NCBI GenBank assembly: GCA_030428385.1
Contig: JAUIDY010000010.1
Location: 22,271-86,270, forward strand
Direction: 5' to 3'
DNA from: Rhodothermia bacterium
Lineage (GTDB): Bacteria; Bacteroidota; Rhodothermia; Rhodothermales; JAAAOL01
Length of the DNA: 64,000 nucleotides
Part shown: one piece after another, positions 45,131 through 54,731 of the stretch
Numbering within the stretch: the stretch's first letter is position 1
How the letters are laid out: every line of letters begins with the position of its first letter
Notes under the pieces: generated by a model
What the model saw: only the letters and a program-made list of their open reading frames with translations
Told to the model about the DNA's origin: nothing
Databases searched by the model: none
Program-made: the position numbers and the translations under genes

Positions 45131-46204
45131 ATGCGTTTTCCCCTACGATTCTCCCTCCTTTCCTTGCTGCTACTACTACTCCTTGCGGCATCCCCTTCCC
45201 CTCGCATCGCGCCCTCAGGGCCGGACGTAACCTACACCACCGCCTCGGTCTATCACCTTTCTGGACTCGTCGGGCGTGTGCTGTCCCGCTCCCTCCCCGA
45301 TGTCATTTATGAACATGCCTATCTGAGCGGCAACGTCATGCTCACTAAAAACGAGGAAGCCGAGACGGGTACCCTCATTAATCTCGGTACGGAAACGTTC
45401 ACTCATCTGAATTACAAAGAGCAGACCTATTCGACAATTACGTTCGATGAACTGCAGGCCCTGTATCAACAACGGCTGGAAGAAGCCACCCAGCAACAGG
45501 GCGAGCCCGTGGAAGACGGGGAGGAAAGGCCCACCACCGACGTCCAGTTCCAGGTGACTGTAGACCGCACCGGCGAGATCATCACCTACAACGATATGGC
45601 CTGCGAGCGGGTGGTAATTACGATTCAGGCTACCGGCACCGCCACCGATGAAGAAACGCAGGAAACGGCAGGCGGCCAGCTTGTTATTGTCACCGATGCG
45701 CTGATCACCAACGAAGTGCCCGGTTATGCCAAAGTACGGGCGTTTAATCAGGAGTTGGCGGAGAAAATGGGCCGTGCCCTTACGGCGGGAAATGCGCAGG
45801 AGGAAACCCTGTCTGCCATCGCCAAAGCCCTCGGCAACGACGAAACGGGACTGAAGGCTAGCCTCGACGAAGCCCAGGCCAAGCTTAAAGACTTGGATGG
45901 CATGGCCGTAAAAACCATTTTCCACATGGTGAGCGTGCCCTACGGGATGACCTACAACCCCGACTTGCTAGCAGACTCAGGAGAAACGGCGACAGAAGAG
46001 CAGCCAAAGAAAAAGCGGCGGGGCCTGCGCGGGCTGCGTAATTTGGTCGAAGAAGCCGCCACCGGGGCCTCCTCTTCCAATCAGCAAGCGCAAAATACCG
46101 TATTCAAAATCGAGAGTACCGTGAACAACGCGCAGGAAACCACCCTTGCTGCCGGAACGGTTGGCATTCCGTCTGGCTTTGAAGAGGTGGCCTTCACGAT
46201 GTAA
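45131..46204 (+). CDS. Secreted protein, unknown (DUF4412-like)
   Basis: A 357-residue exported protein. The signal peptide is MRFPLRFSLLSLLLLLLLAA; ATG at 45131 is chosen, while the open frame goes back to 45014. The mature part has two beta-rich halves and a long helical segment (KALGNDETGLKASLDEAQAK), then a basic low-complexity patch (EEQPKKKRRGLRGL). It resembles DUF4412-like proteins only in general layout. Own promoter likely in the gap of 150 bases after the DUF1800 gene. It ends in the shared terminator. Confidence 0.6.
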   Translation: MRFPLRFSLLSLLLLLLLAASPSPRIAPSGPDVTYTTASVYHLSGLVGRVLSRSLPDVIYEHAYLSGNVMLTKNEEAETGTLINLGTETFTHLNYKEQTYSTITFDELQALYQQRLEEATQQQGEPVEDGEERPTTDVQFQVTVDRTGEIITYNDMACERVVITIQATGTATDEETQETAGGQLVIVTDALITNEVPGYAKVRAFNQELAEKMGRALTAGNAQEETLSAIAKALGNDETGLKASLDEAQAKLKDLDGMAVKTIFHMVSVPYGMTYNPDLLADSGETATEEQPKKKRRGLRGLRNLVEEAATGASSSNQQAQNTVFKIESTVNNAQETTLAAGTVGIPSGFEEVAFTM

Positions 46205-46224
46205 CGCCCTCTACCCTTCGCCCT

Positions 46225-46266
46225 TTAAAACGGCAGCATCGTTTTCGCGGGCTGCCGTTTTTTTAT
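46225..46266. terminator. Bidirectional terminator
   Basis: AAAACGGCAGC (46227-46237) and GCTGCCGTTTT (46251-46261) form an 11-bp stem with a 13-base loop and T-runs on both strands. It lies between the plus gene ending at 46204 and the minus gene ending at 46263. Confidence 0.88.
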
Positions 46267-47276
46267 AGCCGCACCCGCAGGTTCATCATGGGCTGGGGCT
46301 GGCCGCTCTCGTCTACCCGCACCGAAAGGCTGGGCGTGAGGCGGTCGTTGTGGATTTTGGCAAACACAGCGGCATCAACGGCCGCGACGAGGTGGTTCAT
46401 GATAAAAAAGATGGACACCCGCGAGGCGCGCCGCAGATAATCATTGGCATCGCCGTGGTCTTTGGCGTAGTCGTAGAACTGATCCGTCACGTTGGGCTTG
46501 CTCCCGCCTTCTCCCGTACGCTCCGGGTCGATGATGGCATCAATCGGGTTGCCCTCGCCGTCAAGCCAATCCGGGTAATCCGACCAGCCCGGTGCAAATT
46601 GGAAGTACTTGCCGATGAGTTCATAATATTGCTGCTCGCCGAATCCGGGTAGTTTGTGGGAGAACGTCGCACCCGTTTCGGGGTGAACCACATCCTCCTC
46701 CATGCGCCGGATCTGTGAAAAAAGCTGACTCACGGCGCTTTGCTGCTGCGGCGTCCAACTGTCGGGGTTGGAGAGGTCGAAGCCTTGCAGCAAGACCTCG
46801 GGCACCACAATGTCCGCTGCGTTGATGGTCGTGCCGAAGCTCTCGCGCAGCCATCCGGCGTAGTCGTTCAACCAGTCGGCATATTTCAGCGCACTCCATG
46901 ACTGGTGCGCATACGCCTGATATGCCTCCTCGCCATCCAGTCCTCGGTTTCGCCACGTGCTGTATCCGGCGAAGATGAGCGCTTCCAGTGCCACCGCTGT
47001 TCCCGCCTTAATCCACTGCCGGTTATACGCCTGCCCCAACCCGGGCATCACTGCCGAGAGCCCAAACGCCAGAGGCACAGGACGCCGCCGCGCCATCACT
47101 TGTGGCGGTTCAGAGAGGGGTACCGAAGCCGAGTGGTACAGCATGGCGGCACGCAGGCTCGCTGCTGTATAAACGGGCGCAGGTTCATCTTTTTCGTCCG
47201 TCTCATCGGCCCACGCAGGCATCACCCCTCCGATCGTACAAACGGCCACCATCAGGCACCTGACTAATCGTCGCAT
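46263..47276 (-). CDS. DUF5683 domain protein
   Basis: A protein of 337 residues with a signal peptide (LVRCLMVAVCTIGGVMPAWA) and the DUF5683 core LSAVMPGLGQAYNRQWIKAG near residue 75, followed by a second hydrophobic helix. Such proteins are common in Bacteroidota envelopes; function unknown. ATG at 47276 is chosen over 47300. It lies downstream of the TlpA-like gene and may belong to the same minus-strand unit as porU/porV genes. Confidence 0.78.
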   Translation of the reverse strand: MRRLVRCLMVAVCTIGGVMPAWADETDEKDEPAPVYTAASLRAAMLYHSASVPLSEPPQVMARRRPVPLAFGLSAVMPGLGQAYNRQWIKAGTAVALEALIFAGYSTWRNRGLDGEEAYQAYAHQSWSALKYADWLNDYAGWLRESFGTTINAADIVVPEVLLQGFDLSNPDSWTPQQQSAVSQLFSQIRRMEEDVVHPETGATFSHKLPGFGEQQYYELIGKYFQFAPGWSDYPDWLDGEGNPIDAIIDPERTGEGGSKPNVTDQFYDYAKDHGDANDYLRRASRVSIFFIMNHLVAAVDAAVFAKIHNDRLTPSLSVRVDESGQPQPMMNLRVRL

Positions 47277-47309
47277 GTGATCTGCAAACTCCATAATCAA
47301 ACCAAGTTC

Positions 47310-47978
47310 TTAGCGCTGGGCCACGGTTTCGTTCATAAACGGCATAATGCGCTGCTCGAAGTAGGCAAAATCGCCCGCCCCTTCGATGTAGCCCCGGATA
47401 TGACCCCGGCGGTCGATGATGTACGTCGTGGGGCGTCCCGTAATCGGGCGGCGCAGTTGCTCGGGCAGGTCTTCGTACCGGTCGATGTAGCCATTGACGG
47501 TTTGCAGCGGCACGTTGAGTTGGAACTCCTGCAACAAGTCGCGCGGCTCATCCGAGATGGCAATCACGGTCAGTCCCTGGTCTTTATAAGTCGCGTACAA
47601 CTCGTTGAGTTCGGGAATCTCGCCGAGACACGGCGGGCACCACGTCCCCCAGATGTTGAGAAGAATGACATCGCCAGCGAAGTCGTGCAGCGATTGGGGC
47701 GTATCGTCGTTGACAAGTTTGAAGGAAAAATCCTGTGCATGTTCGCCCATCGCTACCAGCGAAGCGGGCTGTGCCGTCACGCCTACTTCCGCCACGGGCG
47801 CATCGCGCATGCTCAACGCCAGCAACAACCCAGAAAACACAATCAGCAATCCCGACAAAATGGTGCCGGCCCATTGCAACCCGTCCGAAGGCAATGGGCG
47901 CGCGTTTTCGCGCACAATGAGGTAAATGAAGGCGATGCCTGTCACCATCATAAACACCGCCATTGCAGGAATTAACAT
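47310..47978 (-). CDS. TlpA-like thioredoxin-family protein
   Basis: A 222-residue protein with two N-terminal membrane segments (AMAVFMMVTGIAFIYLIV and TILSGLLIVFSGLLLALS) and a periplasmic thioredoxin fold with the active site NIWGTWCPPCLGEIPEL. It is of the ResA/TlpA kind, reducing or isomerising disulfides in the envelope. It lies 27 bases downstream of the 1146-residue fusion gene, which carries few cysteines apart from its CTAC-like segment. Confidence 0.88.
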   Translation of the reverse strand: MLIPAMAVFMMVTGIAFIYLIVRENARPLPSDGLQWAGTILSGLLIVFSGLLLALSMRDAPVAEVGVTAQPASLVAMGEHAQDFSFKLVNDDTPQSLHDFAGDVILLNIWGTWCPPCLGEIPELNELYATYKDQGLTVIAISDEPRDLLQEFQLNVPLQTVNGYIDRYEDLPEQLRRPITGRPTTYIIDRRGHIRGYIEGAGDFAYFEQRIMPFMNETVAQR

Positions 47979-48005
47979 GTTGCCTCCGCGTTGTTTAGCC
48001 GATTG

Positions 48006-51000
48006 CTACAGGTCAAACCCGAAAAGCACACCGAAGTGCCATTGCCACTCCTGCCCATAGGAAACCGTATTGCCGCCCGTAGCCGTGACGAAGTCGTCAT
48101 CGAGCTGAAAGTCGAAGCGGTCGAGGCCGTAGGTGGCGCTAACGAAAACCGCCGTGGGCAGCAGGTAGAAAGAGCCGAGCCCCAACCGAACCTCGGCACC
48201 TATGTCTTTGCGGGCATGGTCCAGTCCCGGCCAGTCGCCACTCCAGGCCATTGCGGCGTCGGCGTAGACACGGGCATAGACCTTGTCGAAGTAGGCAAAC
48301 AGCAGTTGCTGGCGCAGGTTCGGGATCAGAGGGAAATGGTAGGCGGCCTGAAACCACAACGTCTCGTTGCCGCCGAGGGCGTAAAAGGGATACCCACGCG
48401 CCCCCGTCAGTCCGCCCACATAGTCGTTGTAGAAATCATCGACGCCGTCTCCAAAGATAGTGCTGCCCCGGAGCCGCAGCCCGACACCGTGTGTGCCATT
48501 TAGCACCGTTCCCGGCATCCTAACGCCATAGCGCGCGTCGAGCAGCAGCCGGTGGTTGTTGGCACGTGAGTACGCGGGCACCAACCGCCCGTCTTCAATC
48601 TCGAACGTTTCAAGCAAACGGCCCTTTTCGAACTCGTAATGCACCTCAGCCCGCAACCCCCGCGGTACCACATCGCTGTCGCGGTATGGATGGAACGCCT
48701 CCACATACGCACCCAGCATATAGGCCCGCCCGATAAAGTAGCGCGACGACGATGAGGGGATGGTCAGGTTTTCCTCTTTGGAGAAGAAGCTTTCGGTGGT
48801 GACGGAATAGGGGCTGTAGCGATAGCCTGCCTCAAGGAGCAGCAGTTTGTTCACCTTGCCGCGGGCAAAGATGTCCGCTTCCCACAGGCCGTAAGACAGG
48901 TCCGCGAGGGTAGTGTCGGGCAAACAGGCGGTGCACGGAAATTCTTCGATGGAAAGGCCGCTGTCTACCCGGCGGCGGATATTGTACAACTCGACGCTGA
49001 ACTGCGGCGACCAGCGCTGCGGAATCAACCCCAAGCCCCGCTTGTAGTCAAAAATGAGAAAGGCATCCCGTTCCAGTGTCAGCAGCCGCGAGGGCGAGAA
49101 GAAGTCCAGCGCCGTTTCGGCATCCTGAGAGGCGGGGCTGATCATGATGCCGCCCAATAGGGACAGCCCTTCCAGAATCTCCCGAGAGGACATGTAGGTG
49201 CCCACTTTGGTGTTTCGTAGCAGGGTTTCGGCACGGGTGCGTTCGCCCAGTTCGGTCCCAAAACGCCCGCGTTGGCGGGTCACATATTGGTCGAAGCGCA
49301 GGACGGGGAAGAAGCTGAAGGATGTAAACTGCGAGCCGCCGTACTCCTGCACTTCCAGCGGCTCCTGAATGGCACCGTTGGTGCCATTGGTTCCTCGTAC
49401 CACGCCGAGCGGGAAGTTGCCTTCCGTACGCACCGCGCTGATGGCTTCACCTGCCAGCGGTTGTAAATCCGTGTCGTTGAAGCGATTGAGCGCGACGAAG
49501 TCTGCCGACGCGAGCGGTGGTGCTTCTTGCTTCTGCGTGATCGGCGGAGGGATGTACTGCGCGAGCACGTCGGTGCCCAAGGCAGCAGGCTGGGCCAGCA
49601 TCGCTACCTTGTACCCATCCCAGCGGTAGCTCGCGTACGTCATCGCGCCGTCGGAACGTATATCCGGCATAAACGCCCCGCCCAACACATTGGTGAGTTG
49701 CTCCGACTTTCCAGTACCATCCGCCAGGCGATAAATGTTAAAAATCCCTGACGCATCGCTCGAATAATACAACCGACCTTCCGCATCAAAAGCAGGCGAA
49801 CGCTCATCGGCAGCGGTAGCAAGCACGGCTTCGGCCCCGGTGCCGTCGGCGCGGATGCGCCACAGGTCACGCCCGTGCACTTCGGGGTCGAGCAGGGCGA
49901 AATAGATCCAGTCGCCCGAGGGATGCCACACGGGATCGGTGACCTGGGTCCCATCGGCATAGGCTGTCAGAGCGGTAACAGCTTTTGTCTCCCGATCCAG
50001 CAGGTTGAGGTTGGTCGTGCCATCGTGCTGGCTGATAAAAGCGAGGGGGCCGCCATCGGGGGCATACGCGGGCGACGTGGCGCGTTGTTCGGTCGTGAGG
50101 CGAATGGCGTCTTTGGTTTCGAGGTCCAGTTCGTACAAATCGGCAAAGAGGCTGCCATCGCTGGTTTCCTTGCGTTTGGCATAGACCAATGCCTTGCCAT
50201 CGGGCCGCCAGTCGAAGGCCCGGTCCACTTGGCCTTTGGCCTTCGTCGGCCCGCCTGCCGTCAGCACATGCCCAAACGCACAGGTATGCGTAAGACCGCC
50301 TGTGCTCGTTCCGAAGTCGAAGACGGCCAGGGCTTCGCTGTCCATGTCGCGAACGTAAAGACTCATTAGGTTAAAGTCCTCGCCCCGGTTTGAAACGTAA
50401 GCCACTTTGGAACCATCGGGCGAAAACTGAGGATAGAAGTTGCTGAATCCGTCAGGCTCGACCAAGTCGCCGTCTACGAGATGCTGCTCAATGGGTGCCG
50501 TTCGGTTCTGGTATTCGCGGCGTAGTGTCTCCATCCAGTCGGCATAGATGTCGGCAGCGGGCACACTGAAGGCGTCTTCCAGCGCCCGCTCTACGTTCCA
50601 ATTTCGCCATTTGCCCAGTGCTTCACTGAGGCGGCGCAGGCCATCTTCACCGTAGGTGGTAGCAAGGTATTGCGAGAACGCAAAGCCGTGGTTGTAGACA
50701 CCCTCGCGCATGAGGCTGGTCTTCGAGTAAAACCCGCCCATGTCGGCCAGCGACAATTCCTCGTCGGCCAGCACCCGTGTGCGAAGGAGCATGTCTCGGT
50801 GGGTGTCCCAGCGGTCGTAGTCGAGCCAAGCCCGCTGGTACTGGGCCGTGCCTTCGGCCAGCCAGGCCGGGTTGTTCAGCACCGGGATCGGGTAGGTGAT
50901 GATTTTGTTGGGATAGCCGTACAGCACGTCCGGGCGGCGCACCGACTCATAATCGAGCAGTTGGAAGTACAAAAACGGCAGCTTCCGGCTGGCCTTCATC

Positions 51001-51446
51001 GTCGCCTGCACCTGCACGATGTGCGTAAATTCGTGCGTGATGACGTTGCGCAGCCAGTTGTGTTCGCCCCGCAGCGGCGTATCCAGCGCCGGTGCCCAGA
51101 TCTCGATCTTGTTGTCGAAGAAATACGCCGCGCCGTTCGAGTAGTCCTCGAAATCCTTCAGGATGATGGCGACTTTGGTTTCGGGCTCGAGTTGGTACAA
51201 CGAAGTGATGGGCGTGTAAATATCCTCGGCGATGCGGGCCACCACCTGCGCCGTGCGGCTGCTGCCCTGCCCTTCTTCGTCCGCGTGGAAAAGGATGTTA
51301 AAATGCTCGGTTTCGATGGTGTACCAGTCGAGGCCGGAGCGCGGGTAGTCGTAATAGATGGGCGACTGCTGGGCATATGCAGGCGCAACTAGCAGCCCGC
51401 TAAGCAGCAGTATAAGAAAGTGGAAATGGAATCTTGGTTGTTTCAT
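48006..51446 (-). CDS. Zincin - TolB propeller - outer-membrane barrel fusion
   Basis: A protein of 1146 residues with a signal peptide (LILLLSGLLVAPAYA). Residues 40-330: a gluzincin-like peptidase domain with HEFTH (138-142) and a third ligand Glu198 in NPAWLAEGTAQY. About 330-640: PD40/TolB propeller blades (QFSPDGSKVAYVSN, DWRPDGKALVYAK, AYAPDGGPLAFISQ). About 690-1146: a BamA-like beta-barrel with VGGLTGARGYPF and a C-terminal aromatic (HFGVLFGFDL). The zinc ligands are intact. It is likely an outer-membrane metalloprotease with the propeller inside. It begins 4 bases after the stop of the M6-like gene. Confidence 0.82.
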   Translation of the reverse strand: MKQPRFHFHFLILLLSGLLVAPAYAQQSPIYYDYPRSGLDWYTIETEHFNILFHADEEGQGSSRTAQVVARIAEDIYTPITSLYQLEPETKVAIILKDFEDYSNGAAYFFDNKIEIWAPALDTPLRGEHNWLRNVITHEFTHIVQVQATMKASRKLPFLYFQLLDYESVRRPDVLYGYPNKIITYPIPVLNNPAWLAEGTAQYQRAWLDYDRWDTHRDMLLRTRVLADEELSLADMGGFYSKTSLMREGVYNHGFAFSQYLATTYGEDGLRRLSEALGKWRNWNVERALEDAFSVPAADIYADWMETLRREYQNRTAPIEQHLVDGDLVEPDGFSNFYPQFSPDGSKVAYVSNRGEDFNLMSLYVRDMDSEALAVFDFGTSTGGLTHTCAFGHVLTAGGPTKAKGQVDRAFDWRPDGKALVYAKRKETSDGSLFADLYELDLETKDAIRLTTEQRATSPAYAPDGGPLAFISQHDGTTNLNLLDRETKAVTALTAYADGTQVTDPVWHPSGDWIYFALLDPEVHGRDLWRIRADGTGAEAVLATAADERSPAFDAEGRLYYSSDASGIFNIYRLADGTGKSEQLTNVLGGAFMPDIRSDGAMTYASYRWDGYKVAMLAQPAALGTDVLAQYIPPPITQKQEAPPLASADFVALNRFNDTDLQPLAGEAISAVRTEGNFPLGVVRGTNGTNGAIQEPLEVQEYGGSQFTSFSFFPVLRFDQYVTRQRGRFGTELGERTRAETLLRNTKVGTYMSSREILEGLSLLGGIMISPASQDAETALDFFSPSRLLTLERDAFLIFDYKRGLGLIPQRWSPQFSVELYNIRRRVDSGLSIEEFPCTACLPDTTLADLSYGLWEADIFARGKVNKLLLLEAGYRYSPYSVTTESFFSKEENLTIPSSSSRYFIGRAYMLGAYVEAFHPYRDSDVVPRGLRAEVHYEFEKGRLLETFEIEDGRLVPAYSRANNHRLLLDARYGVRMPGTVLNGTHGVGLRLRGSTIFGDGVDDFYNDYVGGLTGARGYPFYALGGNETLWFQAAYHFPLIPNLRQQLLFAYFDKVYARVYADAAMAWSGDWPGLDHARKDIGAEVRLGLGSFYLLPTAVFVSATYGLDRFDFQLDDDFVTATGGNTVSYGQEWQWHFGVLFGFDL

Positions 51447-51450
51447 TTCC

Positions 51451-54400
51451 TCAACGGATTATCGCCAGCTTCACGAGTTCGGTGTCGGTGGTGCCATCGT
51501 CAGCGGTGGCTTCAAGGCGGGCGAAGTACAACCCGCTCGGCGCATCGGTTTGCCACAGGTGTTCGGCGGGAGCGCCTGCGGGGACGGTCAGTTCCATCTC
51601 GTCAATCAAGGTGCCCGCCGCATCGATGATGGTGACACGCACGGTGGCACGTTTCGTGGTCATGCAGCGCAGGTACGTCTGCCCGTTTTGCACGGGGTTG
51701 GGCCAGTTGTACGTCTCGGTTGCAACGATGAGCCGCCCTGTTTCGTTCGGCGAAGGCCCCGGGCCGAGGTCGAGTTCAACGTAGCTGGTGTTCTGGGCGT
51801 TGGCATTCAGTTGCCCCCACCAGATGTCGCCCAGGTTCTCCAACCGCCACGCCTTGAGCGATCCTTCCAAAGACACGGCATAAAGCGTGTTGTCGTGCAA
51901 TAACGGCGTCGCCTCAATGCTGCGGCCAACGGCAAGCGGGAAACCGGGCACCTGCCTTCCGCCACGCCCCATGTCGTACGCATACACATTCCCGTTTGTC
52001 GAGGCGATGACGAGAGACCAGTTGCCGCTGTCGGTCAGATTCGCCACCAGCGGCTGCGCCACCGCTGGAGCCGCCAGTTCCACCGGAAAGCCCGGCACCA
52101 GCGCTCCGCCCTGCGAAAATGCCACCAGCGAGTTACCTATCGTCGTTACGACGTCCATCCGCTCATCGCCATCTAAATCGGCCAGCACCGGATAGCCGTT
52201 CAGTTTGTCTTCAGCCTCGGTTGCATAAGAGCCCACGTTTACCACCGATGTGCTACCATCGGCGAGTAGCCACAACAATTCGTTGTCATTTACCACGGGA
52301 ATCACGCCCACGAAGCCGTTGCGGTCCGTTCCAAACGCCGGATATCCAACTTCTTCATCTTGCAGCGAGCGATAGGTCCAGCGTGTCGGGCCTTCCAGTT
52401 CCTCCACCCGATCCGGCTTCGTCAACAGCAAGCCGCCCTGCCCGTCGCCCGTCATCGCCAGCAGCTTTTCGGCACTGTTGAAAAATTCTGCTGTGCCATT
52501 GGGAATACCAGCCTCTCCACGAATAACAAAGCTTCCCCTTTCATCACTAAAAGCCAAAGCAACATTTCTTGGTCCTAAAGAAATGATTGGCGAAAGTGGA
52601 TCTATAAGTACCTCCTCTTCAATCGTAATAAGCCCATCAATTCTGAAAGGATCTTCCGGCGTAAGATCCACAGGGCGTTGGACAATAAAGCTTATAAACG
52701 CCTCAGAAATGTAAGTTACATGAGTAATGAGCGCGTTTTCTGGAGAATGAGTGTCATATATAACAGGTTTAACAAGCACATCATAATTCTGAGGCCCAGG
52801 ACTCAGAACCTCATCTTCTAGATGCTTAAAAACCGTCAGATTGGTGGCCAATCTAAGGTCATCCGATTGATCAACTTGAATAGAATCGCTATGCACAAAG
52901 ACGGCAACTTCTCCGTTTTCCAGATTTGAGGCTAGAATCGAACTTCCCTGCTTGTATTCCCCAATTTGATTCCAAGGCAGCGTTGACAGATCAAGATCAA
53001 TCAGCGGCGCAATATTTTCCCCATCCGTCCGTGCTGCCACAAACGTCATTTGTGGTGCGGTGGGCGAGAAATCATGTAGCGTGACAAAGCTCGCGCCGCC
53101 TTCGTTGGTGTTGCTGTTGGGAAAGGTGTCGGGGGCGAAGCGGTTTTCGTAGAGCCGCACTTCGCGTTCGGTGGCGGTGATGACGGTGATGGAGTTGCCT
53201 TCGAACCAGAAATCAAACGGGCTGCCGTTGGCAAACGCATCCGGCGCGTCGAAGCCCAAATCGACGGCGGAGTCGGCTTCTTCCAGGGCGATGGCGCGGT
53301 TGTTCGGATCAACGTTAAAACGCCCATCGCGAATGCGTCGCTCGTCGATGTGCCAGATCAGGATGCCGCCATTAAGCGGGACCGTGTTGCCATTTTCGTC
53401 GATGACGGGATCACCGTTGCCTTCGCGGAGCAGGCCGCCGGGTAACGCCCAGTCGTACGTGTCCGCCCCCACCACTACACCGCCGATAAAGCCTTCGATG
53501 GAAAACGTGCCGTCGAATTCCTCGTCGCCGTTCTGCACGCGTTGCTCTACGATCTGCCCGTTCTGCCACACCCGAAGCACCAGCCCATCGCCTTCGGGGT
53601 CGCGGTTTCGGTTCTCGACGAGGAAATATTCGGCGCTGGAGATCGGCACGCGGGCGATGCTGTTGCCTTCGGACAACGCGGCGGCGTTCAGAGTTACGGT
53701 TTCCATGTCGCCGGGCGACACCACCTGCGGATCTTCCCAGCCGAGGAAATACCGTGTCCAAGCGGTAGGCTCGGGCGGCAGCAGGCCGCGATAGGCAAAG
53801 ATGCCGTTGGGATCCATCAACCCGAACGGCCCGATGGCGGTCTCGCCTGTATCGGTGTTAAACAGGTCGGGTACGCCGAGGTAGTTAAAAAAGCTCGCCG
53901 CCAGCAGCCCGTTGATTGAAAGCTCCAGCAAAAACGGCTCGTCGGTGACAAAGTTAAAGCCCTGCCGCGACTCGGTGCGCGGGATGATGAGGGTGTTCGT
54001 CACCGGAAACCCGTTGAAGCGCGACTCGCCTAAAAATTCGGCGAAGCGCTCGGTGTCCAGCGTCAGCGACGGGAGATCCTGCGGCGTCTTGTCCAGCGTC
54101 GTCCCGATGAGTTCCACGTCGCGCCCCACGCCTGCGTGAAACAGCACAAACGCCGTGCGGGTGGGGTGAAACCCCGTGAAGTCGAAGTTGCTCTGCGCAT
54201 CGGCGGTCTCCCACACCTCGCGAACAAGGGCAAACAGCTTGGCCTGTTCCTCGGCGCTGGTGGCCTCCGGCCCAGTGGGACTGTACGCGGCCATCGGCTG
54301 GGACACGCGAATCACTTCCGGAACGAGGTAGGTGGAGATCTGCGTCTGGTCGTCCGAAACCGTCTCAACGTAATGCTCCAGAAAATCGAGGTGGGCCTGA

Positions 54401-54681
54401 AAATACGCCGCGTCGTGCGGCAGCGGATCGACGTTGGGCGATAGCGTTTCGTCGAACAGCGCCCCGCCAAACGTCCCATCACCCGTGGTAAAGCGGGTGG
54501 TGTCCGGCTGAAACTCGACCCGTACCGCCACCACCCGATAATCGCTAGCAGCCAGATTACGGAGGGTTGGATCCTTCGCCTGCACACTCGTCACGCCGAG
54601 TAGCACGAATACAAACAGGCCGCCTACGACGCGCCTCAGGGAAGTGAGTAGGTGCACGGAACGGCGTGTGCGGATTCCCAT
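51451..54681 (-). CDS. M6-like secreted protein lacking zinc ligands, with T9SS sorting domain
   Basis: A protein of 1076 residues with a signal peptide (LFVFVLLGVTSVQA). Residues 45-290 resemble the M6/InhA-like peptidase domain including the trailing GVPDLFNTDTG and IGPFGLMD. The expected HExxH is replaced by ASFFN (262-266), so zinc binding is lost. The middle holds FG-GAP-like segments (LNGYPVLADLDGDERMDVV). The C-terminus is a T9SS sorting domain (NWPNPVQNGQTYLR, PSGLYFARLEAT). ATG at 54681 replaces a TTG at 54714. An AT-rich patch covers about 52480-53010. Upstream is porV; the gap is about 50 bases. Confidence 0.8.
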   Translation of the reverse strand: MGIRTRRSVHLLTSLRRVVGGLFVFVLLGVTSVQAKDPTLRNLAASDYRVVAVRVEFQPDTTRFTTGDGTFGGALFDETLSPNVDPLPHDAAYFQAHLDFLEHYVETVSDDQTQISTYLVPEVIRVSQPMAAYSPTGPEATSAEEQAKLFALVREVWETADAQSNFDFTGFHPTRTAFVLFHAGVGRDVELIGTTLDKTPQDLPSLTLDTERFAEFLGESRFNGFPVTNTLIIPRTESRQGFNFVTDEPFLLELSINGLLAASFFNYLGVPDLFNTDTGETAIGPFGLMDPNGIFAYRGLLPPEPTAWTRYFLGWEDPQVVSPGDMETVTLNAAALSEGNSIARVPISSAEYFLVENRNRDPEGDGLVLRVWQNGQIVEQRVQNGDEEFDGTFSIEGFIGGVVVGADTYDWALPGGLLREGNGDPVIDENGNTVPLNGGILIWHIDERRIRDGRFNVDPNNRAIALEEADSAVDLGFDAPDAFANGSPFDFWFEGNSITVITATEREVRLYENRFAPDTFPNSNTNEGGASFVTLHDFSPTAPQMTFVAARTDGENIAPLIDLDLSTLPWNQIGEYKQGSSILASNLENGEVAVFVHSDSIQVDQSDDLRLATNLTVFKHLEDEVLSPGPQNYDVLVKPVIYDTHSPENALITHVTYISEAFISFIVQRPVDLTPEDPFRIDGLITIEEEVLIDPLSPIISLGPRNVALAFSDERGSFVIRGEAGIPNGTAEFFNSAEKLLAMTGDGQGGLLLTKPDRVEELEGPTRWTYRSLQDEEVGYPAFGTDRNGFVGVIPVVNDNELLWLLADGSTSVVNVGSYATEAEDKLNGYPVLADLDGDERMDVVTTIGNSLVAFSQGGALVPGFPVELAAPAVAQPLVANLTDSGNWSLVIASTNGNVYAYDMGRGGRQVPGFPLAVGRSIEATPLLHDNTLYAVSLEGSLKAWRLENLGDIWWGQLNANAQNTSYVELDLGPGPSPNETGRLIVATETYNWPNPVQNGQTYLRCMTTKRATVRVTIIDAAGTLIDEMELTVPAGAPAEHLWQTDAPSGLYFARLEATADDGTTDTELVKLAIIR

Positions 54682-54731
54682 GAAGATCGTCGTAGGCGGC
54701 CTGCAGTCCAGCAATCAGATTGGTCGTGTGC

